Source: Pseudoalteromonas sp. MMG010 | GTDB lineage: Bacteria; Pseudomonadota; Gammaproteobacteria; Enterobacterales; Alteromonadaceae | Reading direction: 5' to 3' | DNA length: 64,000 nt | NCBI RefSeq assembly: GCF_018100905.1 | Contig: NZ_JAGJEG010000004.1 | Location: 1 to 64,000, forward strand | Shown here: positions 36,388 to 46,585 of the stretch, piece after piece | Layout: each line of letters starts with the position of its first letter | Position numbering within the stretch: the stretch's first letter is position 1 | Made by a program: the position numbers and the translations under genes | The notes under the pieces: model-generated | What the model was told of the DNA's origin: nothing | Database searches by the model: none | Seen by the model: the letters and a program-made list of their open reading frames with translations, nothing else

Positions 36388-37106
36388 TATTCATCTCTCA
36401 CTTGAGCATCTAATTCGGTTATTTTAGCAGCCATAACGCTGTGTATACTTGCTGCATGTTCGCGTGCAGTTAAGGTTTTATCAAGGTTGATAGGTGCTAA
36501 CATTTCAATACAAATTGTACCATTATTCCAACGATTTAGTTTAATGCTTTTATCAGTACTGTTCATACATACGGGAACAATGGGTACATCGGCACTCATT
36601 GCGGTATGAAAAGCCCCAGTTTTAAAGGGTAACAATCCGCGGCCATAACTGCGCGTACCTTCAGGAAACATCCACACCGACAAACCTTGTTGCTTTATTT
36701 TGTTAGCGGCCTTAGAGATTGTATTAGCGGCTTTTGTTCTATTCGATCTATCAATTAGTATATTACCCGAGAGCCAATAAAGTTGGCCAAAAAATGGGAT
36801 CCATTTCAAACTTTTTTTACCAATACTGACACAATGCTTTGGCACCATGGCTGGAATAGTAAATAAATCATAACTATTTTGATGATTGGCAACATAAACC
36901 GCAGGCCCCACATTTTCAGCTTCAACGTCACGTTTTAAAATCAGTGTAACCCCAAGTAACTTGGCCATAGCGCCATACCAAGACGCAATAACATAGACAT
37001 TATTTTTATGGAACGGCCTAATAATTGAGAGTAACAACCCACATATACAACTTAATAAAATAAATACCGATAAGATTAAAATACGGATAACAGCTAACAA
37101 ATTCAC
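36387..37106 (-). CDS. plsC: 1-acyl-sn-glycerol-3-phosphate acyltransferase
   Basis: Makes phosphatidic acid from lysophosphatidic acid in the inner membrane. There is an N-terminal membrane helix (about 8-28). The acyltransferase motif NHQNSYDLF (HX4D) lies near 75, and FPEGTRSYG near 148. It has about 239 residues. The start is either GTG at 37106 or TTG at 37100; the TTG has better spacing from GGAG. It lies downstream of parC on the same strand, matching parC-plsC in other gammaproteobacteria, but a terminator intervenes. Confidence 0.92.
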   Translation of the reverse strand: MNLLAVIRILILSVFILLSCICGLLLSIIRPFHKNNVYVIASWYGAMAKLLGVTLILKRDVEAENVGPAVYVANHQNSYDLFTIPAMVPKHCVSIGKKSLKWIPFFGQLYWLSGNILIDRSNRTKAANTISKAANKIKQQGLSVWMFPEGTRSYGRGLLPFKTGAFHTAMSADVPIVPVCMNSTDKSIKLNRWNNGTICIEMLAPINLDKTLTAREHAASIHSVMAAKITELDAQVRDE

Positions 37107-37325
37107 ATCTCCAAAATAGAATCGCGCATATTATAACGCTATTTTTACGCTGAAACGACAAAATAGCGAACAACTGTAAGCTGAAAGTGTCATTATTTTT
37201 TTAATTACTTACTGAGTCGTACCATTAAAAACACCCAATAACTTTTAAATCATAGAGTTAAGTACGCTTAGTACACGTTATGGCTGCGCTCTCATTGGCG
37301 ATTAAAGTTATATTTAATGCTAATA

Positions 37326-37364
37326 AAAAAGGCCTGCTTATAAATGAATATTAAGCAGGCCTTT
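37326..37364 (-). terminator. parC terminator
   Basis: AAAGGCCTGCTTA / TAAGCAGGCCTTT stem with a TTTTTT run on the minus strand, starting 17 bases past the parC stop. Confidence 0.9.
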
Positions 37365-37380
37365 AACAACGCAGAAAAAA

Positions 37381-39675
37381 TTACTCTGCGTTTGTATCGT
37401 CACTCTCTTGTGTATCAACTTGACCATGCTCTATTTCAGCGTAATCAACTCGCTGTAAACCACGGGGGAGTTTATTACCTCTACGCCCACGTTCACCATG
37501 ATAATGCTCTAAATCACTGGGTTTTAACGTTAATTTACGCTTGCCAGCGTGTAGTGTGACACTACAGCCTTGTGGCACAACGGCCAGCACTTTAACAAAC
37601 TCTTCTCGCGCTTGTACTTTTGCTCCAGGTATAGAAATAATTTTATTCCCTTTACCTTTGCTCAGTTTTGGCAAGTCTCTAAGTGGGAACAATAACATAC
37701 GCCCCTCATTAGAAATCGCCATACAGTAATCACTTGCAACATCACTTACTCGAATTGGCGCAAGCAATTCACCGCCTTTAGGAACGCTCACGAGCGCTTT
37801 ACCGTTTTTATTTTTACTGACTAAATCATTAAAATCATTAATAAAACCATAACCTGCATCCGATGCCATCAGCAGTACTTGGCTATCTTCTGCCATAACA
37901 ACGTGTTCAAAGTTTGCACCTGGGGTTAAATTAAATCGCCCAGTCATCGGTTCACCTTGACTACGAGCCGATGGGAGACTGTGCGCATCGGTAGAAAATG
38001 CCCGACCCGAGGTATCTAAAAATACGGCTGGTTGATTACTCTTGCCTTTAGCCGACGCTTTATACGAATCGCCTGCACGGTAGTTTAAGCCTTCTACATC
38101 AACATCATGACCTTTACCTACACGCGCCCACCCTTTATCAGATAAGATAACGGTTACTGACTCTGACGGTATTAAATCTTTTTCACTTAACGCTTTAGCT
38201 TCTAAACGCTCTACAACAGGAGAGCGACGATCATCGCCATACAGTTCTGCTGCTTCTTGAATTTCTTTTTTCAATAAGGTCGACATACGGCGATCTGAGC
38301 CAAGGGTTAACTGTAACTTATCACGCTCTTTTGCTAACTCGTCTTGCTCACCACGAATTTTAAATTCTTCTAGTTTTGCTAAGTGACGAAGTTTTAATTC
38401 TAAAATAGCTTCTGCCTGCGTATCGGTTAACGCAAAGCGTTCCATTAATACCGGTTTAGGCTTATCTTCACTACGAATTATTTCAATCACTTCATCTATA
38501 TTTAAAAAGGCCGCTAATAAACCTTCTAAAATATGTAAACGAGCGAGTACTTTATCTAATCTAAACTGTAGGCGTCGACGCACTGTTTCGCGTCTAAAGG
38601 TGAGCCATTCAGTTAAAATACTGTGTAAGTCTTTAACTTGTGGACGCCCATCTAAACCGAGCATGTTTAAGTTAACACGGTAATTTTTTTCTAAATCGGT
38701 GGTTGCAAATAAATGCGCCATTAATGGCTCTGCTTTAATACGATTAGAACGCGGTACAATCACTATACGGGTTGGATTTTCATGATCAGACTCATCGCGT
38801 AAATCGGCAACCATCGGCAGTTTTTTCGCATTCATTTGCGCGGCAATTTGCTCTAACACTTTACCACCCGAACATTGATGTGGCAGAGCCGTAATAACAA
38901 TATCGCCTTGTTCTTCGGTATATACCGCACGCATTTTTATCGAACCGCGACCGGTTTTATAAATTTTATGAATATCGGCTTTTGGCGTAATTATTTCGGC
39001 ATCAGTTGGATAATCTGGCGCATGAACTAAAGAAAGCAATTCATCTAATTCGGTTTTTGGCTTATCAAGTAATAAACAACACGCACTGGCTACTTCACGT
39101 ACATTATGCGGTGGAATATCAGTGGCCATACCTACGGCAATACCGGTTACACCATTGAGTAAAATGTGTGGTAAGCGCGATGGTAAAACTAATGGCTCAT
39201 CCATTGTGCCATCAAAATTAGGCGTCCAATCGACTGTGCCTTGACCAAGCTCTTTGAGTAATACTTCAGAAAACTTAGAGAGTCTCGCTTCGGTATAACG
39301 CATTGCAGCAAAGGATTTAGGATCGTCAGCCGCGCCCCAGTTTCCCTGCCCGTCAACCAATGGGTAACGATAGGAAAAGGGTTGTGCCATTAATACCATT
39401 GCTTCGTAACACGCACTGTCGCCATGTGGATGGTATTTACCTAGTACATCACCCACGGTACGCGCTGATTTTTTATATTTAGCCGCAGCCGATAAACCCA
39501 ACTCGCTCATGGCGTATATAATACGACGCTGTACCGGTTTTAAACCATCGCCAACATGTGGCAAGGCACGGTCCATAATGACGTACATAGAATAATTTAA
39601 GTAGGCATCTTCGGTAAAGCGCCCCATTGTTTGTTGTTCAACTCCTTGCATTAGCAAGGTATCTGTATCACTCAT
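37381..39675 (-). CDS. parC: DNA topoisomerase IV subunit A
   Basis: The breakage-reunion subunit of topoisomerase IV, which unlinks daughter chromosomes. The catalytic tyrosine is Y127 ([10 protein letters not shown]). The quinolone region reads [12 protein letters not shown] with the wild-type Ser87 and Glu91 (E. coli Ser80, Glu84). The 764 residues include the C-terminal beta-pinwheel. It is 10 bp downstream of the sorbosone-dehydrogenase-like gene, so parE and parC are separated by two genes yet probably share a transcript. Confidence 0.97.
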   Translation of the reverse strand: MSDTDTLLMQGVEQQTMGRFTEDAYLNYSMYVIMDRALPHVGDGLKPVQRRIIYAMSELGLSAAAKYKKSARTVGDVLGKYHPHGDSACYEAMVLMAQPFSYRYPLVDGQGNWGAADDPKSFAAMRYTEARLSKFSEVLLKELGQGTVDWTPNFDGTMDEPLVLPSRLPHILLNGVTGIAVGMATDIPPHNVREVASACCLLLDKPKTELDELLSLVHAPDYPTDAEIITPKADIHKIYKTGRGSIKMRAVYTEEQGDIVITALPHQCSGGKVLEQIAAQMNAKKLPMVADLRDESDHENPTRIVIVPRSNRIKAEPLMAHLFATTDLEKNYRVNLNMLGLDGRPQVKDLHSILTEWLTFRRETVRRRLQFRLDKVLARLHILEGLLAAFLNIDEVIEIIRSEDKPKPVLMERFALTDTQAEAILELKLRHLAKLEEFKIRGEQDELAKERDKLQLTLGSDRRMSTLLKKEIQEAAELYGDDRRSPVVERLEAKALSEKDLIPSESVTVILSDKGWARVGKGHDVDVEGLNYRAGDSYKASAKGKSNQPAVFLDTSGRAFSTDAHSLPSARSQGEPMTGRFNLTPGANFEHVVMAEDSQVLLMASDAGYGFINDFNDLVSKNKNGKALVSVPKGGELLAPIRVSDVASDYCMAISNEGRMLLFPLRDLPKLSKGKGNKIISIPGAKVQAREEFVKVLAVVPQGCSVTLHAGKRKLTLKPSDLEHYHGERGRRGNKLPRGLQRVDYAEIEHGQVDTQESDDTNAE

Positions 39676-39685
39676 TAAAGCTTAC

Positions 39686-40780
39686 CTAGTTTTTCTTATA
39701 GCTTACACGGTAGATCACATTAGCGTAATCGTCGCTTATTAATAAACTGCCATCACCTAGCTGTGCAAAAGCGACTGGACGTCCATATGTTGTTTCATTT
39801 TTCATAAAGCCGGTTATAAAAGGGGTGTATTTAACTACTTTCCCTTGCTCAATATTAGCCACTGCAATTTTATAGCCTGATTTTTTACTGCGATTCCACG
39901 ACCCATGTTCAGCTACAAACAGCTGATTTTGGTAATTTTTAGGAAACTGATTTGCAGTATAAAAATGCACGCCCAGAGGAGCAACATGCGCCCCAAGTGC
40001 AATGGCTGGTGCAGTATAATCGGTAATATTTTTACCTGTGCCAAACTCGGGATCTAAAATTGCCCCAGCATGTACGTAAGGAAAACCAAAATGCTCGCCT
40101 TCTACGCTTAATTTATTTATTTCATCGGGTGGAATATCATCCCCCATCATATCGCGGCCATTATCGCTAAACCACAAAGCATGTGTACTTGGATGAAAAT
40201 CAAAACCCACCGTATTGCGCACCCCTTTAGCTAAGGTTCGTATTTGTTGGGTATCAACATTAAGGGCAAAAATACGCCCAAACTGCGGCGCTTCAGCGCA
40301 CACATTACACGCCACTCCTACCGGAATAATGAGTTCGCCTTCGGGTGAGAAACGTAAAAACTTCCAACCATGGTGACGATCTGTTGGTAGTTTATCGTAA
40401 ACGACCTCATATTGTGGATTTTTTAAATGTTGGTCTATGTCTTTAAAACGAATAATACGATTTACTTCACCTACATATAAATCATTGCCTTTTATTGCAA
40501 CACCAGAGGGCATGTTTAGTCCTGTAGCAATGGTAAATTTTTTATCGGCTTTACCATCACTATTATGATCAATTAAAGCATAAACATTACCTGCGCCACG
40601 CGAACCCACATACACAATACCTTTTTTAGACACCGCTATTTGGCGGGCATTTTTTACATCATCGGCAAATAGACTAATAGTAAACCCATAAGGTACTAGC
40701 AATTTATCAGTAATGTCTTTGGCACTGGCGCTGTAACTTACAAAAACAAAAAACAGCCACAATCCTAGTAATTTATTCAT
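39686..40780 (-). CDS. Sorbosone dehydrogenase/soluble glucose dehydrogenase-like secreted protein
   Basis: 364 residues from the ATG at 40780, which has AGGA 7 bases upstream. A signal peptide (about 20 residues, ending SASA) precedes a six-bladed beta-propeller of the PQQ-type sugar dehydrogenase fold. Motifs are LNMPSGVAIKGNDLYVGE, DRHHGWKFLRFSPEGELI, VACNVCAEAP and VAEHGSWNRS. It probably oxidises a sugar or aldose in the periplasm using PQQ; the substrate is unknown. It overlaps the upstream TPR-GGDEF gene by 8 bases. Confidence 0.8.
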   Translation of the reverse strand: MNKLLGLWLFFVFVSYSASAKDITDKLLVPYGFTISLFADDVKNARQIAVSKKGIVYVGSRGAGNVYALIDHNSDGKADKKFTIATGLNMPSGVAIKGNDLYVGEVNRIIRFKDIDQHLKNPQYEVVYDKLPTDRHHGWKFLRFSPEGELIIPVGVACNVCAEAPQFGRIFALNVDTQQIRTLAKGVRNTVGFDFHPSTHALWFSDNGRDMMGDDIPPDEINKLSVEGEHFGFPYVHAGAILDPEFGTGKNITDYTAPAIALGAHVAPLGVHFYTANQFPKNYQNQLFVAEHGSWNRSKKSGYKIAVANIEQGKVVKYTPFITGFMKNETTYGRPVAFAQLGDGSLLISDDYANVIYRVSYKKN

Positions 40781-42692
40781 ATGTTTGAATCCTATTTCGT
40801 CCTTTGTCTTTTGCAATATAAAGGGCGTTATCTGCATACTTTATTAGCTCTTTATAAGAGGTAAGCATGTTATGTTTTTGCACAACGCCAAAACTTGCCG
40901 TGATTTTAATTTTGTATTCGTCACTTTTTATAATCAAGTTTTCTATTGCACTTTTTATCTTTTGAGCAATTTCAACGCTTTCAGATAAGTTTTTGTTGTT
41001 TAATACAATAAGGAATTCTTCCCCCCCAATTCTTCCAAGCTCACACTCATCACTAATTATATCTTGCGTGATCTTAGAGACTGCTTTTAATACTTTATCG
41101 CCTGCTGGGTGACCATAATTGTCATTGACTTGTTTAAAATGATCTAAATCGAACGAAATTAAACTAAAAGTATTGGCTGTATTTTGCGAGCAAGTTTGCT
41201 CAACCACATTCATTATTTTTCGTCTGTTTGCAACGCCAGTTAATGCATCTGTATTTGCTAAGCGACTAAAGCGCAACTTGAGTTGATACTGACGTATTGA
41301 AAAAATAGATACCGCAACGAATATAATTAAAATACTGATGATAATAACTCGCTGAATCGCTTTTTGCTGTTGCGCTTCTATTAAGGCAAAATTATTTAGC
41401 GCTTTGTCTTTTTCCAGTAATTGATTTTTTAAATCAACTTGCTTTAAATCAAATGCGACCTTATAACGAGAGCGTACGGCTTCCCTTACATTGCTATTAT
41501 ACAGTTCATTCATTTCTAAATGTTTTAACTTGTATTGGTACGCTTTTTCAAAATTTTTCTTAGCAGCATATAAAGATGAAAATAAAGATGATAAATCCAA
41601 TCTCATCATTACTATCTTTCCATCTGGCAGCGTATTTAACTTCTCTTGTGCTTGATTTAAGGTAATTAATGCCAGATCTAGCTTGTTTTCACCCATTTCA
41701 ACTTTTGCTTTGGTGAATAAATAATTTAAGGTATTGCGAGCTCCTTCAACATCACTAATAAATGATGAACTCAAATCAAGATCTTTGCGTGCCTTATCTA
41801 ACTGACCTAACTCGAAATACGCTCGGGCAGAAAGTATATAACTAAAATATTTAAGCGTCGGATTAGACAGCTTATCAATAATACTTAGCATGGCCGTCGC
41901 ATGATGCAGCGCTTGCGCTGGCTTATCTAAGTGTAAATAAAATTGTGCCAAATTATAATGTGCTGTCGAGCGGTCAAAATGCAAATTATGTTCATCAAAA
42001 TAAACTAATGAGTTAGTAATTAAACTAACCGCTTTGTCAAAATCATACAAAGAGGCATACGCTTGTGCCATTGAGCCTTCTAGATAAGCTAAGTTTAACT
42101 TATCATTCGTTATACTCATTAATTCATAGGCGTTAGAATATGCTTCAATTGCTTTTATATCATCATTAATACCGCCATAAAATTCGCCTTTAATATGATA
42201 AATCTCACCAAGTAAAGTTAAATCATTAATTTCTTTTGCTTTTAATTCGGCTTCTATAATTAAAGGTTCTGCTAATTCAAAGTTGCCTAAGTAGCTATAT
42301 AACGTTGCTTTTAATGACAAATAAGAAACCTGAGTAGGAGGTTTTAACCCTAAGTAAGCTTTATCAATCTCTTCAACTAGCGCTAATGCCGCATTTAAAT
42401 GGCTAATATAAATATAATTTTCTAATAAATGTATGTTAAGTTCAGCAGCGCCTAACGCTGTCAGTTCAACGGGCTGTTGTTTAAGTATTTGCTTTATAAA
42501 TTGAATAGCTAAATTAGGATCATTTTCACTTAAGCGTTCAGCGTGCTCCACTTTTCGGTCAATCCAGCTAACCCCTTCAGTACTGTGCGCTTTCACACTA
42601 AAAACCATAGAACAAATAAAAAACACAGACCAAAAACAGGTACTTAAAATGTATTTTGAATTGACTCTAAATGTGAAAAGCGCGTCACTCAT
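40773..42692 (-). CDS. TPR-containing membrane diguanylate cyclase (GGDEF)
   Basis: 639 residues. An N-terminal signal/anchor segment (about 14-32) is followed by a periplasmic region of roughly eight tetratricopeptide repeats (about 45-400). A membrane helix near 449-466 leads to a cytoplasmic GGDEF domain with GGEEF at 556-560. No RxxD inhibitory site precedes it. It likely senses a periplasmic partner through the TPRs and makes c-di-GMP. It starts 6 bp after parE and overlaps the next gene by 8 bp, so it sits inside a parE-to-parC transcript. Confidence 0.88.
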   Translation of the reverse strand: MSDALFTFRVNSKYILSTCFWSVFFICSMVFSVKAHSTEGVSWIDRKVEHAERLSENDPNLAIQFIKQILKQQPVELTALGAAELNIHLLENYIYISHLNAALALVEEIDKAYLGLKPPTQVSYLSLKATLYSYLGNFELAEPLIIEAELKAKEINDLTLLGEIYHIKGEFYGGINDDIKAIEAYSNAYELMSITNDKLNLAYLEGSMAQAYASLYDFDKAVSLITNSLVYFDEHNLHFDRSTAHYNLAQFYLHLDKPAQALHHATAMLSIIDKLSNPTLKYFSYILSARAYFELGQLDKARKDLDLSSSFISDVEGARNTLNYLFTKAKVEMGENKLDLALITLNQAQEKLNTLPDGKIVMMRLDLSSLFSSLYAAKKNFEKAYQYKLKHLEMNELYNSNVREAVRSRYKVAFDLKQVDLKNQLLEKDKALNNFALIEAQQQKAIQRVIIISILIIFVAVSIFSIRQYQLKLRFSRLANTDALTGVANRRKIMNVVEQTCSQNTANTFSLISFDLDHFKQVNDNYGHPAGDKVLKAVSKITQDIISDECELGRIGGEEFLIVLNNKNLSESVEIAQKIKSAIENLIIKSDEYKIKITASFGVVQKHNMLTSYKELIKYADNALYIAKDKGRNRIQTYE

Positions 42693-42698
42693 GTTAGG

Positions 42699-44588
42699 TT
42701 ATACCTGTGCCTTATTACCGTGATCTTCAAGCCATTGACGTCTATCTGGAGAACGTTTTTTAGCAAGGAGCATATCCATCATTTCTAAGGTCTGCTCTTC
42801 TTCATCAAGCGTTAGCTGTACTAAGCGACGAGTATTAGGATCCATTGTTGTTTCACGCAACTGTAATGGGTTCATTTCCCCCAAACCTTTAAAGCGTTGA
42901 ACATTAACTTTTCCACGTTTTTTCTCTGCTTCAATACGCGCTAAAATTGTACTTTTCTCTTCTTCATCGAGTGCATAATACACTTCTTTGCCAATATCGA
43001 TTCTAAATAAAGGTGGCATTGCGACATAAACATGCCCACTTTTCACTAACTGCGAAAAGTGACGTACAAACAAAGCACATAATAAAGTGGCAATGTGCAG
43101 TCCATCGGAGTCAGCATCCGCTAAAATACAAATTTTGTTATAACGCAAGGCCGATAAATCGCTCGAGTCGGGATCTATCCCAAGCGCCACCGAAATATCA
43201 TGTACTTCTTGCGACGCTAAAATTTGCCCAGACTCAACTTCCCAGGTATTTAATATTTTACCTCGTAGCGGCATAATAGCTTGAAATTCACGGTCTCGCG
43301 CTTGCTTTGCAGACCCTCCCGCTGAGTCACCTTCCACTAAAAACAGTTCTGTTCTGTCATTATCGGCAGCACTACAGTCGGTTAATTTACCTGGCAATGC
43401 AGGCCCTGAGGTAACACGTTTACGCACCACTTTTTTAGCCGCTCGTAAACGCTTTTGAGCGTTAAAAATACATAATTCAGCCAGTAACTCAGCAGTGTCG
43501 GTATGCTCATTTAGCCACAAACTAAAGGCATCTTTTACAACCCCAGAAACAAATGCAGCACATGAACGCGATGACAGTTTTTCTTTGGTTTGTCCGGCAA
43601 ATTGTGGGTCTTGCATTTTTACCGATAATACATAGCTACAACGTTCCCATATATCATCAGGCGTTAACTTTACACCTCGTGGCATTAAGTTTCTAAATTC
43701 ACAAAACTCACGCATTGCTTCAAGTAAACCTTGGCGTAAACCATTTACATGGGTACCACCTTGCGCTGTAGGAATTAGGTTTACATAACTTTCAGCAATC
43801 GACTCACCGCCCTCAGGTAACCAAACTACAGCCCAATCAGCTCCTTCTATTGAGCTAGAAAATTCACCTATGAACGGGTCTTTTGGTAATACTTCAAACC
43901 CTTTAACAGCCTCAACAAGGTAATCTTTTAAGCCTGTTTCATAAAACCATTCTTGGGTTTCTTTTGTTTGCTTATTAACAAACTTAATTCGCAGCCCCGG
44001 GCACAATACAGCTTTGGCCTTCAATAAATGGTGTAATTTAGTTAAAGAAAAATTAGCTGAATCAAAGTAACTTGCATCAGGCCAAAAACGAACCGTTGTG
44101 CCGGTATTTCGTTTGCCAACAGTGCCGATTACATTTAAATCTTCGACTTTGTCGCCATTTTCAAACGCCATTCTAAATTGTTGTGCATCACGACGAACCG
44201 TTACTTCAACACGGGTAGAAAGCGCATTGACCACTGAAATACCCACACCATGTAAACCACCAGAAAATTGATAGTTTTTATTCGAAAACTTACCACCAGC
44301 ATGTAATTTAGTAAAAATAAGTTCGACCCCAGGGATCCCTTCTTCTGGGTGAATATCAATGGGCATACCACGGCCATCATCGCTGACTTCTAGTGAATTA
44401 TCTTCGTGTAAAATAACATCGATACGACTAGCATGCCCAGCCATAGCTTCATCGACACTGTTATCAATGACTTCTTGGCCTAAATGATTTGGTCGTACTG
44501 TATCGGTGTACATCCCTGGGCGGCGCTTTACTGGCTCTAACCCATTGAGTACTTCAATCGCTTCTGCATTATAATTTTGCTGGCTCAT
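42699..44588 (-). CDS. parE: DNA topoisomerase IV subunit B
   Basis: The ATPase subunit of topoisomerase IV. It has an N-terminal GHKL ATPase (ELIFTKLHAGGKF, GGLHGVGISVVNAL), a transducer domain, and a C-terminal TOPRIM domain with FLVEGDSAGGSAKQARDR and PLRGKILN. The 629 residues match ParE rather than GyrB (about 800). It follows yqiA, cpdA, yqiB and nudF as in E. coli, but a 216-bp gap separates it from yqiA, so it probably has its own promoter. Confidence 0.97.
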   Translation of the reverse strand: MSQQNYNAEAIEVLNGLEPVKRRPGMYTDTVRPNHLGQEVIDNSVDEAMAGHASRIDVILHEDNSLEVSDDGRGMPIDIHPEEGIPGVELIFTKLHAGGKFSNKNYQFSGGLHGVGISVVNALSTRVEVTVRRDAQQFRMAFENGDKVEDLNVIGTVGKRNTGTTVRFWPDASYFDSANFSLTKLHHLLKAKAVLCPGLRIKFVNKQTKETQEWFYETGLKDYLVEAVKGFEVLPKDPFIGEFSSSIEGADWAVVWLPEGGESIAESYVNLIPTAQGGTHVNGLRQGLLEAMREFCEFRNLMPRGVKLTPDDIWERCSYVLSVKMQDPQFAGQTKEKLSSRSCAAFVSGVVKDAFSLWLNEHTDTAELLAELCIFNAQKRLRAAKKVVRKRVTSGPALPGKLTDCSAADNDRTELFLVEGDSAGGSAKQARDREFQAIMPLRGKILNTWEVESGQILASQEVHDISVALGIDPDSSDLSALRYNKICILADADSDGLHIATLLCALFVRHFSQLVKSGHVYVAMPPLFRIDIGKEVYYALDEEEKSTILARIEAEKKRGKVNVQRFKGLGEMNPLQLRETTMDPNTRRLVQLTLDEEEQTLEMMDMLLAKKRSPDRRQWLEDHGNKAQV

Positions 44589-44804
44589 AGTTTTATCTTT
44601 ATCTTATTTTTCCTAGACTTAGTAAACCTTTAAAGATTAATTTCATTCAATATAGGAGTTCTTTAGTTACCCATTTAAACGTGTTTAGGGTACTAGGTGC
44701 TCACATTTAGGCTTGGCTATTACTTATTTATACTCATTTAACCACGGTGTTTAAACACTAAACGTACCGAAAAAATAACCTTGAAAGATCAACCGCTTCT
44801 AGTT

Positions 44805-45365
44805 TTAGTTTATTTTTAAAAAACTTACAATTTTATTTATGGCGCGATCAAAGTCTTTAAAACTATGATCGCCTCCAAATTCAACCCACTGCTTACATTG
44901 AGAGTAATACTTCACTGCATGTTGAAAGTTAAGTACCTCATCACCTGTTTGCTGCAATAACATTAAAAGCTCTGGACGTGGTAAGTGCGTTAAAGTTAAC
45001 ATTCTTAGTGCGTCAATATGACGTTGCGTTAATTGATAATGATACGCTTGATAAGGGTTATAGTTTTCCCCTAACAATTGCATTAATAATTTATCCGGTG
45101 CTACCGCTGGGTTAATTAATACCGCGGGTACATTATGCTTTTGCGATAAATAAGTGGCCAAAAACCCTCCAAGAGAGCTGCCAACCAATACTGTATTTGC
45201 TGTTAATAACTGTTCAATAGCGACAATGGCAGCTAAGGGTTCATGATTTAAACGCGGCACATAATACTCAACATCATAGTTTGCCATAACCTCACCAAAG
45301 CGCACAGCTTTAAATGATTTTTCACTGCTATTAAAGCCGTGAATATATATTACTCTTTTAACCAT
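44805..45365 (-). CDS. yqiA: YqiA-family alpha/beta-hydrolase (esterase)
   Basis: 186 residues with a compact alpha/beta-hydrolase fold. The oxyanion region is YIHGFNSSEKSFKA, the nucleophile elbow VGSSLGGFLA near 80-90, and the catalytic histidine is in GGDHSFKDFD. E. coli YqiA shows esterase activity on palmitoyl-CoA and p-nitrophenyl esters. Its start overlaps the cpdA stop by 16 bases, and it is the last gene of the nudF operon. Confidence 0.9.
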   Translation of the reverse strand: MVKRVIYIHGFNSSEKSFKAVRFGEVMANYDVEYYVPRLNHEPLAAIVAIEQLLTANTVLVGSSLGGFLATYLSQKHNVPAVLINPAVAPDKLLMQLLGENYNPYQAYHYQLTQRHIDALRMLTLTHLPRPELLMLLQQTGDEVLNFQHAVKYYSQCKQWVEFGGDHSFKDFDRAINKIVSFLKIN

Positions 45366-46129
45366 ATTATTTTTGTGTCTAAAATTACATCATTTTTTGA
45401 ACTATCGAGAGAAATCATTCGATAAGCGGGCCCTAAATCCTCTTGTAACCAGTGGCGGCTATGGCGTTTAAATTGTACTGACGTTGCAGGCGTAGCATAT
45501 ATATCAAGCGCTCTAAATAAATCATGATTTTGCTGATGAACATGGCCATGAAACACCGCTAAAGCATTAACTTCATTAACTAATGTATTTAAAAACTGCG
45601 GTCCATTTTCAAGCATATGTTTATCAAGGTATCCGTTTATTGGTAACGGGTTATGATGACAAAAAACAACACTGGGTAACTTAGAATCAAGCGTACATAT
45701 CTGCTCTATATGCTCGGGCGTGACCCATCCTGCGGGGGTATTACCCTTTGAATTAGTCAGTAATAGCTGCATTCCTTGTGCTTTTATTAATTTAGCGGGG
45801 TGAATCTTCCCTGTGCTTATTTGAGTTAATAATGCAAGTTCGTCGTGGTTACCAGGTAGCCAAAACACCGGACAATTAAGTTCACTTTTATCCACTATAT
45901 CGTAAAACAACTGATATGACTGCATACTATGATCTTGAGTTAAATCACCACCAAATATAACAAGATCAACATTTTTAGTCGCAATATCGGCAACAGTTTG
46001 TTCTAAATAGTGCGCTGTATTTACACCAAAATACTCACCCTGAGTATCAGCAAACAAATGACAATCGCTAATATGAGCAATATTTAGTGTTGTTTGCTCA
46101 AATGTAAAAGTATCACTAAACCAAGCCAT
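45350..46129 (-). CDS. cpdA: 3',5'-cyclic-AMP phosphodiesterase
   Basis: A class III cAMP phosphodiesterase. Calcineurin-like metal motifs are visible: HISDCHLF (about 18-25), FGGDLTQDHS, LPGNHDELA, and FHGHVHQ. The 259 residues are slightly shorter than E. coli CpdA (275). It overlaps yqiB upstream and yqiA downstream by 14-16 bases each, so the operon is tightly coupled. It lowers cAMP and so tempers CRP-dependent expression. Confidence 0.93.
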   Translation of the reverse strand: MAWFSDTFTFEQTTLNIAHISDCHLFADTQGEYFGVNTAHYLEQTVADIATKNVDLVIFGGDLTQDHSMQSYQLFYDIVDKSELNCPVFWLPGNHDELALLTQISTGKIHPAKLIKAQGMQLLLTNSKGNTPAGWVTPEHIEQICTLDSKLPSVVFCHHNPLPINGYLDKHMLENGPQFLNTLVNEVNALAVFHGHVHQQNHDLFRALDIYATPATSVQFKRHSRHWLQEDLGPAYRMISLDSSKNDVILDTKIIWLKE

Positions 46130-46574
46130 TGTTTACATCCCAATTTAACGTTGCTTGACCACGTTCTACACATGCGACTAACCAGTCATATAAAAATGCA
46201 TTTAATTGATACTTTTCATCTTTTTGATGCATTTTAGGATTAGGATAGCCGTATGAAGGCTTTATGCGTTGATGATAATCGTGGTGAATTATTTCTGCAA
46301 CTTTCGCATCGTGGTATAACCGTACGGTTAAATACAAAGGCGTAAAATTAGCGAGTATGCCACTTTTTTGTGTGATCGATATGTCTTGAGTATACTTTTC
46401 TATGCTATCAATTTTTATATTAAACTCACTATTACCTAGCTTTATTGCGCGTACTTTAGAATCGTTTTGTGTACTAGGTAGTAATTTTAATAGCCTAATA
46501 TAATTATGCTCACAAAGTGTTATGTACTTTGGTAGGCTCTGAATATACCGTTGTGTTGCTAAAAATGCTGTCAC
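46116..46574 (-). CDS. yqiB: DUF1249 family protein YqiB
   Basis: 152 residues starting at GTG. Family segments are LPKYITLCEHNYIRLLKLLP near the N-terminus, LTVRLYHDAKVAEI, and YPNPKMHQKDEKYQLNAFL. There is no signal or membrane region. The function is unknown; the gene is widely conserved between nudF and cpdA. It starts 11 bp after nudF and overlaps cpdA by 14 bp. Confidence 0.9.
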   Translation of the reverse strand: MTAFLATQRYIQSLPKYITLCEHNYIRLLKLLPSTQNDSKVRAIKLGNSEFNIKIDSIEKYTQDISITQKSGILANFTPLYLTVRLYHDAKVAEIIHHDYHQRIKPSYGYPNPKMHQKDEKYQLNAFLYDWLVACVERGQATLNWDVNNGLV

Positions 46575-46585
46575 ATTATCGCCGT

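Noticed and set aside
37381..44588. Quinolone-resistance change in parC or parE
   Set aside because: ParC keeps the wild-type serine and glutamate at the usual positions, and I see no clear change in ParE.
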